DNA of 64,000 nt from Trametes villosa. Lineage: Eukaryota; Basidiomycota; Agaricomycetes; Polyporales; Polyporaceae. Made by a program: the position numbers and the translations under genes. The notes under the pieces were generated by a model that saw only the letters and a program-made list of their open reading frames with translations, did no database searches and was not told the DNA's origin. The stretch is from NCBI GenBank assembly GCA_002964805.2, contig PUDQ02000049.1:434001-498000 (forward strand), read 5' to 3'. Shown here piece by piece: positions 58,926-64,000 of the stretch (positions are counted from its first letter, which is position 1; every line of letters starts with the position of its first letter).

Positions 58926-60200
58926 ATGGCTGTTCTTCCGCGCGCGAGCGACGACGTCGACGCGGCCGCCCCGGGGAGTGGCGGCCAGATTACTTCTTCG
59001 CGGATCGCGACGAGCACCGTGATCGGCATGGTGCTCGGTATCCGTGAGTGCCAAGAGTTGTGGGCGTCAAGGGGTGCGCGATGCTGACCCTGCGGATCGG
59101 CAGTGTGCCTGTTCACCATGGTCATCAGCTACCAGCTCATGTCTACTCCTTGCAAGAGGAGAGGTAAGGCCGCGAAGCGTCCCCCGCTTCTTTACACCAC
59201 CCACACTCCTTCGAAATCCACACGCTCCTTCACCAGTCTCAAGCATTTCTTCCGGAGAGGCCGTCAGAGGAAACAGGCGCCGGCGTTGGGAGAGAAGCTC
59301 TCGTTCGGTACGTCGGAGAGTGCAAGCTCGCCGCGTGGCGCGAAAGTGCGCTCGCTCTATCTCGCCTCCACCAAGCCCTTCCGGTCCGCGTTCCATCGCG
59401 CCGAGAAGGAGAAGCCTTCCCCAGACGACACCTCCCGCACTCCCAACCTACGCGAACGAAGAGCTCTTCGCTCGCTCTACCTCAACACACGCGCCCCCTC
59501 CACCCCAACCACCAAGCGCTATCCCTGCAACCCCTCACCTAGCCCGACTACTCCCACTCGTAAGAGGATGGCCGGGCTCCTTCATCTCAACTCCGGCGGG
59601 TCGCCCGACTCTCCCGACACCCTCACTCCGTTCTCACCACGGAGCGCGAAGTCGCGCCGGCTCTACCAGAAGCTCGACGACACGGCGTACTCAGACTGGT
59701 CGAACGAGGAGTCCTACCAGACGGAGCGCCCCGTGTCCGCCCTCATCTCCCCCTGGTCCCCGAGCGAGTACGAGTTCCCGTATCCGTCGTTCCACTCACC
59801 GCTCTTCTCTGCGGGCGAGCCGATGACCCCGCCGCCACTGTATCCCCCGCCACCCGCGTACCTCCCCGAGGTCCCCTTGCGCTCGCCCGCAAGCGCGCCG
59901 GCGACACCGACCCGCCGCCCGCAGATGGCGGAGGTGCGGCGAGCGTCATCCCCAGTTCCGGTGCCTGTCTCTCCGATCGTGTCAACACTCACCGAGGAGA
60001 TCGCGAGCGACATCGACACGTGGACTGCGTTGCGCCAGGGCCCCCCGCCCGGGATCTTGACGCACGGGCCCGAGCATCGAGCCGACGGAGTCTTCGTCAT
60101 CGCCAACGACGATTCTGAGGACGAGACATCGAACAGGGACAGCATCTCGACGCTCGGCACCGTCGCGTCGGCAGGGACGTGGGAGACCTTCGATGTATGA
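58926..60200 (+). CDS. single-pass membrane protein with Ser/Pro-rich tail, split-helix type 2
   Basis: Exons 58926-59043 and 59104-60200, with a 60-base phase-1 intron, give 404 residues. The N-terminus MAVLPRASDDVDAAAPGSGG has no classical signal peptide. The helix is split by the intron (STVIGMVLGI | LCLFTMVISYQLM). Then come a basic KRRGKAAKRP and a 330-residue tail rich in Ser, Pro and Thr with repeated RSLYL (59348, 59475) and TPT/SPT sites, ending GTWETFDV. Likely type III or tail-exposed membrane protein with a disordered cytosolic part; function unknown. Same intron position and phase as the genes at 57065 and 62686. Confidence 0.72.
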
Positions 60201-62121
60201 TGTAGAAGTTAGCATAGAGCCGCGCGGCTTGAGTGCTACTGTAGTACCGCTGTCGTGGTTTGTTTCAGTGTACTTGTAGCGGACATTCCATCCATCATCC
60301 ACATGTACATTGTACTCTTACCGTTTTCAGTAGAACGTCAGTCTATTTCAACCAGTTTGCCAGTGGGATGGGTGCTAGCGACGATTGAACATCTTCTTGA
60401 GGTCGATGTACCGGTGTGAGGAGATATGTGCGGTTCGCAAGTGTCTTGCAGCGCGAAGCCAGGTCTCACCCAATCGACTGGCTGCATGATGGTGGGAGTA
60501 ATCACGGTAGACACCTGAATGCGATCGCTCTCCCAGTCAGAGGGCCGCTCTAACGGCGCGGCGGGCTTCCTATTTTGGACGCCACGTCTAAGAAAGGAAG
60601 TCAGAGGCTTTAGATCCTAACACGAGCAAATAGGCCATCGCCACAATTCCTCAGCGAAACGACTCGAACACACCTGAGTGCGACCACGCGCATGGCATCC
60701 CTCTGAGCCTCACGTATCGCGGACGGGGCGCGGGGTATTGCGGAGACTCTACGACCGACTTCCTTGAACAGCTTCTTTGATACAGGCTGCTCTCCCGTGA
60801 TATGTCTTGCTGCGGGAATTGTAAGTTTGGACCGGTCTTGAGATGCGACCTCGAGCTCGCGGTCGAAGCCCTTCGCATGCGCAGCGCACACGAAGCCATC
60901 AGAAGCCCCAACGAAAACAAGGGTGGAGCTATGTGGCCCTCAATTACACATGTCACGGTCGCTGCTAACGGCTTCGGAAACCTTGTACACCAGAACCCGC
61001 AGGGACGCTTGGATGTTCTTCGAACCGCCCTCTGGCTGTGACTGCGTGCCTAGTCTGGCCAGCTGGAGAAAACTCGGGACCTAGCTTCTTTCTGTGCAAC
61101 CTGCCGATGAGGTAGCATTCTAAAGAATATTGCACGGCCCCGCTGTCAAACCCGACTCACCTCGAACCTGTGTACGTGTCTTCCCGCAGCTTCTTCCGAG
61201 CTACTCCGACTCGAGGAAACCCAGCGGCCTTCCAGCGGAATATTCTGGGTGCTGCGTGTCCTGTGGCGGTGACTCCGCACGATTCTGGGAGGTTTGTCGT
61301 AACCCTAATACACCCATACACAGCATACGCACTGCCTCGGAGGCTGCAGCCTCCGGGGCATTATCAGGACCCCGGGACCTCAGTATGTGGGCTTCTTTTA
61401 CCGCGGAGACACATGTCAGCACGCTTACTGAGGTACGAGCGGATTGGCAGAGACCTTACCATGCCGTCCTGCCGTGCGCCGAGGTCACTCCGACCCTGTC
61501 GTTCTCCGACGTGCAGGGTCGTTTTGCAAGGAAGCGGGGGCGGATACTTACTACTCACTAGTAGCGGGATGTACGTGACTATTCTCGATGCATCCGAATC
61601 ATCAAGCTGTTTCTTCGTCAGTCGCAGACGTCCCCGAGGCCGAGCGAGAACACAGACCATATCAATGACACGCAGAGAAAGAAGGAACCCAATCTGTATC
61701 ATATACATAGACCTACAATCCGCTTGCCGTCTTGGCTAGTGCGTCCTACAAACATAAAACCAATATTGTACTAGAACACACGACCCAGCGACGTGGCGCA
61801 TGAGGCAAAAGCAAGATGAACTCTGCGACGGGAATGTGTTCCGCTCCGACGATCATACGAGCATCAGGGTAAGGCATATTGGGGGACAAAGTGACCGTAG
61901 GAAGAGCAGCATAGAACAGGAGGGGAGTGAGAGGGGTTATGTACGGTCCACTGTGGGCGCCGCATGCACGTGAGAAGTGGCCGTCGGTTGACGACGCAAA
62001 GTGTGGGACTGATCTGTACATGTGCACGTTAGCTCGGGCTCAGAAGAACCCGCATCTCCGCATTGAGTGCACGTGGGGCTATGATAGACGGGCACTTACA
62101 GATAGCTTCGGACCGGCCGCA
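60201..62121. other. sparse region; one weak minus-strand candidate exon
   Basis: About 1.9 kb. On the minus strand 60651-60956 a frame reads hydrophobic (PPLFSLGLLMASCAL), then basic (RMRRAS), then Ser/Pro-rich to a stop, which resembles the tail exon of the split-helix genes. An acceptor (CACATAG) lies just before the hydrophobic part, but I found no convincing first exon. The rest shows only short motif-free frames. Confidence 0.3.
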
Positions 62122-62686
62122 TCAGATTGTCTCCTCTCTGCTCTGCCTCGCAGAAAAGGGGAGAGCGAATGTTCCGCATGTCGTGGCCACCAAGGTGGAG
62201 GTGACTGTTTGTAAAACCCAAGCTGCCCAGGAATCCTCAGGTCCTCCTCCGGGCTCGCTTTGCACCCATGGAATTGGTCTCGGCATCTGCGGGTCCTCCG
62301 GAGGCTCGAGCGGAGCGTCCCTTTCTACGTCGACATCCGTGCCTGTGTCCGGAATTGCGGGGCAGATGTCTCCGAGGGAGCCTGCGTGAGGCAGAGTAGG
62401 TCTTGAGCGTGATTCTGTAGGTCGCTCGGGGTGCATGGGGCGGTTGGAAAGGTAACGCCTCATAAGGGAAGCTACGAGAGTCATGCCGAGCACTTCATAG
62501 GGCCCTCCAAAATCAGATCGTCACGAAATGGAAGTAGAAAAGGCACGTACCACCGCACGTTGCAATGGAAATATACAGGAGCCAGGGTACTGAGGCCGCC
62601 TGCGGCTCAGGATGACCGCAGTCAACTTCAGCTATGACCGAGCCGAGCGTGGCGTTACCTCCATCCGTCGAGAGGCGAAGTAACAT
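62122..62686 (-). CDS. small single-pass membrane protein, split-helix type 3
   Basis: Exons 62551-62686 and 62122-62492, with a 58-base phase-1 intron, give 168 residues. The start MLLRLSTDGGNATLGSVIAE at 62686 opens the exon. The membrane helix again straddles the splice site (VPWLLYISIATCG | VLGMTLVASLMRRYL). The tail is Pro/Glu/Asp-rich (ERDAPLEPPEDPQMPRP). No single open frame shows this gene as a whole. Family unknown; it shares gene structure with the loci at 57065 and 58926 but is on the opposite strand, and I see little residue identity. Confidence 0.6.
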
Positions 62687-62689
62687 GGT

Positions 62690-63373
62690 CGGCGGGAATC
62701 GGTGTGAATGGGTTGGATCTCCGCGTACAGCTGGTGAAGAGGATGGATGGGTAGAGGGCCATGCCTACGCCTCCTGCCAAAGGTCTTATAGGCTACGGCT
62801 GGTGTTCTCTGAATCGTTCTCGATATCTGGCTGTTGACAGGCGCTGCGTCAGATTGGGCGCTCGCTCTGTGTTGAGTTACAAAACAAAGCATCGACTGAA
62901 TCAAGGTGAGTTTATCATGCGAATCGACTCGCGTGCGCACTGTGCGAACTCCCAAGGGGGTGTAGTATACCGTCATCATGCAGTACATGATATCCGACAT
63001 TGTCATGAACTGTGGGGGAAATATGAGCTGGCGCAGATCTATGAGACTGCATCCAAAGTCACCGGTTGCTGGGTGCCGGAAATGAGGCCTAAGGTCGGGG
63101 AAGGGCAAGAGATATCTAGGGACGACGGGCCATGCATGCTATGTAGTTCACTGGATATCTGGATAGCGGTTTGATCGCATGGGATGCGGAAATTGCCGCA
63201 TTCGTGCTATGTGGCGCTATGCGCGCCTACGCGAGACTCGAGCCTCCGGCGACGTGCGACTCGGAGATTTCGCCTGCTCATCCGGCATTCTCCCCGCTGC
63301 CCGGGTTAACGCTCATCGCATCTGCTGGCTTCCTGCGTCTCGTTACTGAAGTCGAGGAAAGGCACCACCGGCC
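62690..63373. other. divergent intergenic region
   Basis: About 680 bases between the divergent starts at 62686 (minus) and 63374 (plus), presumably promoters of both. No gene seen. Confidence 0.45.
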
Positions 63374-64000
63374 ATGGCTGTATCGGCATCGACGAAGAGG
63401 GCAATCCTTGATGGTGTGTGTGGGCCAAGTTGATGGCTGTGGACGGCGAAGTACTGACAGCACAAATCCAGTCGCTATCTTCGTAGCGTCGCAAGTACGT
63501 ATTGATGAAAGCATTCTATGCTTTGGTGGCTGACCTCGTGCGGGAAGGCGGCCCTCTACTACACACTTAGAGTACGTCTCGTCAGTGGGTTTCCATGGCG
63601 GTCCGGGCTAACCCTGGCCAGTGGGTTATGGACTCAATGTCACCGGTGGAACGGAAGGAAGTGAAGCAGAAGAGTTTGAAGGCGCTGGAGAGCCTAGGAC
63701 ACAAGGACCTCAAGCTCGACGAATACGAGAGTGCGCACCGACTGCTGAACGCCCCGCTGCCTGCTATTGACTTCGCTTACAGGTCAAATTGCCTCCGAGA
63801 TTATACATCCAGACGACATAGACATTCGGTTCACGGGTGAGCCACTCAATCTTTCACGTTCTAGCTTCAAGCCCCTCATACTGCGTGCGCGAAGACATTG
63901 GCGGCCTCGACCCCATCATTTCCTCCCTCCGCGAATCCGTCATCTTCCCCCTTCGCTTCCCACATCTCTTCGCTTCCTCCTCCCTACTTGGTGCGCCCAA
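63374..64000 (+). CDS. MSP1: Msp1/ATAD1-type AAA ATPase, N-terminal part, cut by window edge
   Basis: Mitochondrial outer-membrane (and peroxisomal) AAA protein that extracts mislocalised tail-anchored proteins. Exons 63374-63413, 63472-63494, 63548-63571, 63622-63730, 63783-63836 and 63895-64000 (continuing) join in frame. The N-terminal anchor is spread over four exons (VAIFVASQ | AALYYTLR | WVMDSM). It is followed by [17 protein letters not shown], then [15 protein letters not shown], and the AAA-domain entry [20 protein letters not shown], which is diagnostic of Msp1. The Walker motifs lie beyond the window. Exons 2 and 3 are only 23 and 24 bases. Confidence 0.85.

Noticed and set aside
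1..64000. Transposons, CRISPR arrays, bacterial operons
   Set aside because: No transposase, reverse transcriptase, terminal repeats or regularly spaced repeats were seen; gene structure is clearly eukaryotic.

Overview
The window is nuclear DNA of a filamentous basidiomycete, most likely an Agaricomycete of the polypore type. Nearly every gene is cut by short GT-AG introns (about 45-75 bases), many exons are tiny, spacing is compact, and the gene families (HET-domain protein with the N-terminus MPVRPPHICEFCWEGPF, F-box paralogues, GH20 hexosaminidases, type-B esterase/lipase) fit that group. Several genes appear only after splicing by eye. Exon coordinates are my own reconstructions, checked for frame continuity but not by alignment.

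Layout. 1-594: 5' part of a HET-domain gene running off the left edge. 1.69-4.77 kb and 14.18-17.29 kb: two copies of a ~3.1-kb segment in inverted orientation, each carrying one gene for a membrane protein of unknown function. Between them lie a 19-exon NAD-dependent glutamate dehydrogenase and a short-chain dehydrogenase, both on the minus strand. 18.3-31.7 kb: an expansion zone with three F-box-like paralogues, two GH20 beta-N-acetylhexosaminidases and two genes of unknown function. Two of the F-box genes form a tandem repeat with a ~2.13-kb period that includes flanking DNA.

32.3-49.5 kb is a housekeeping block: Ent3-type epsin, a serine-rich membrane protein, RNA polymerase III subunit C17 (Rpc9), CCR4-NOT subunit NOT2, a secreted type-B carboxylesterase/lipase, an intron-containing tRNA-Leu(CAG) and a Trk potassium transporter. 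49.8-54.9 kb holds a large WD40 protein resembling WDR7/rabconnectin-3 beta. 55-62.7 kb is sparse and contains at least three small single-pass membrane proteins that share one design: a short first exon and a phase-1 intron splitting the transmembrane helix. The right edge (63,374 onward) holds the first exons of an Msp1/ATAD1-type AAA ATPase.

The genes do not form one pathway. The features most worth attention are the inverted duplication, the F-box/GH20 duplications with GC-AG introns, the cluster of split-helix membrane proteins, and the frequent micro-exons (6 to 27 nt), which make this stretch easy to mis-annotate.
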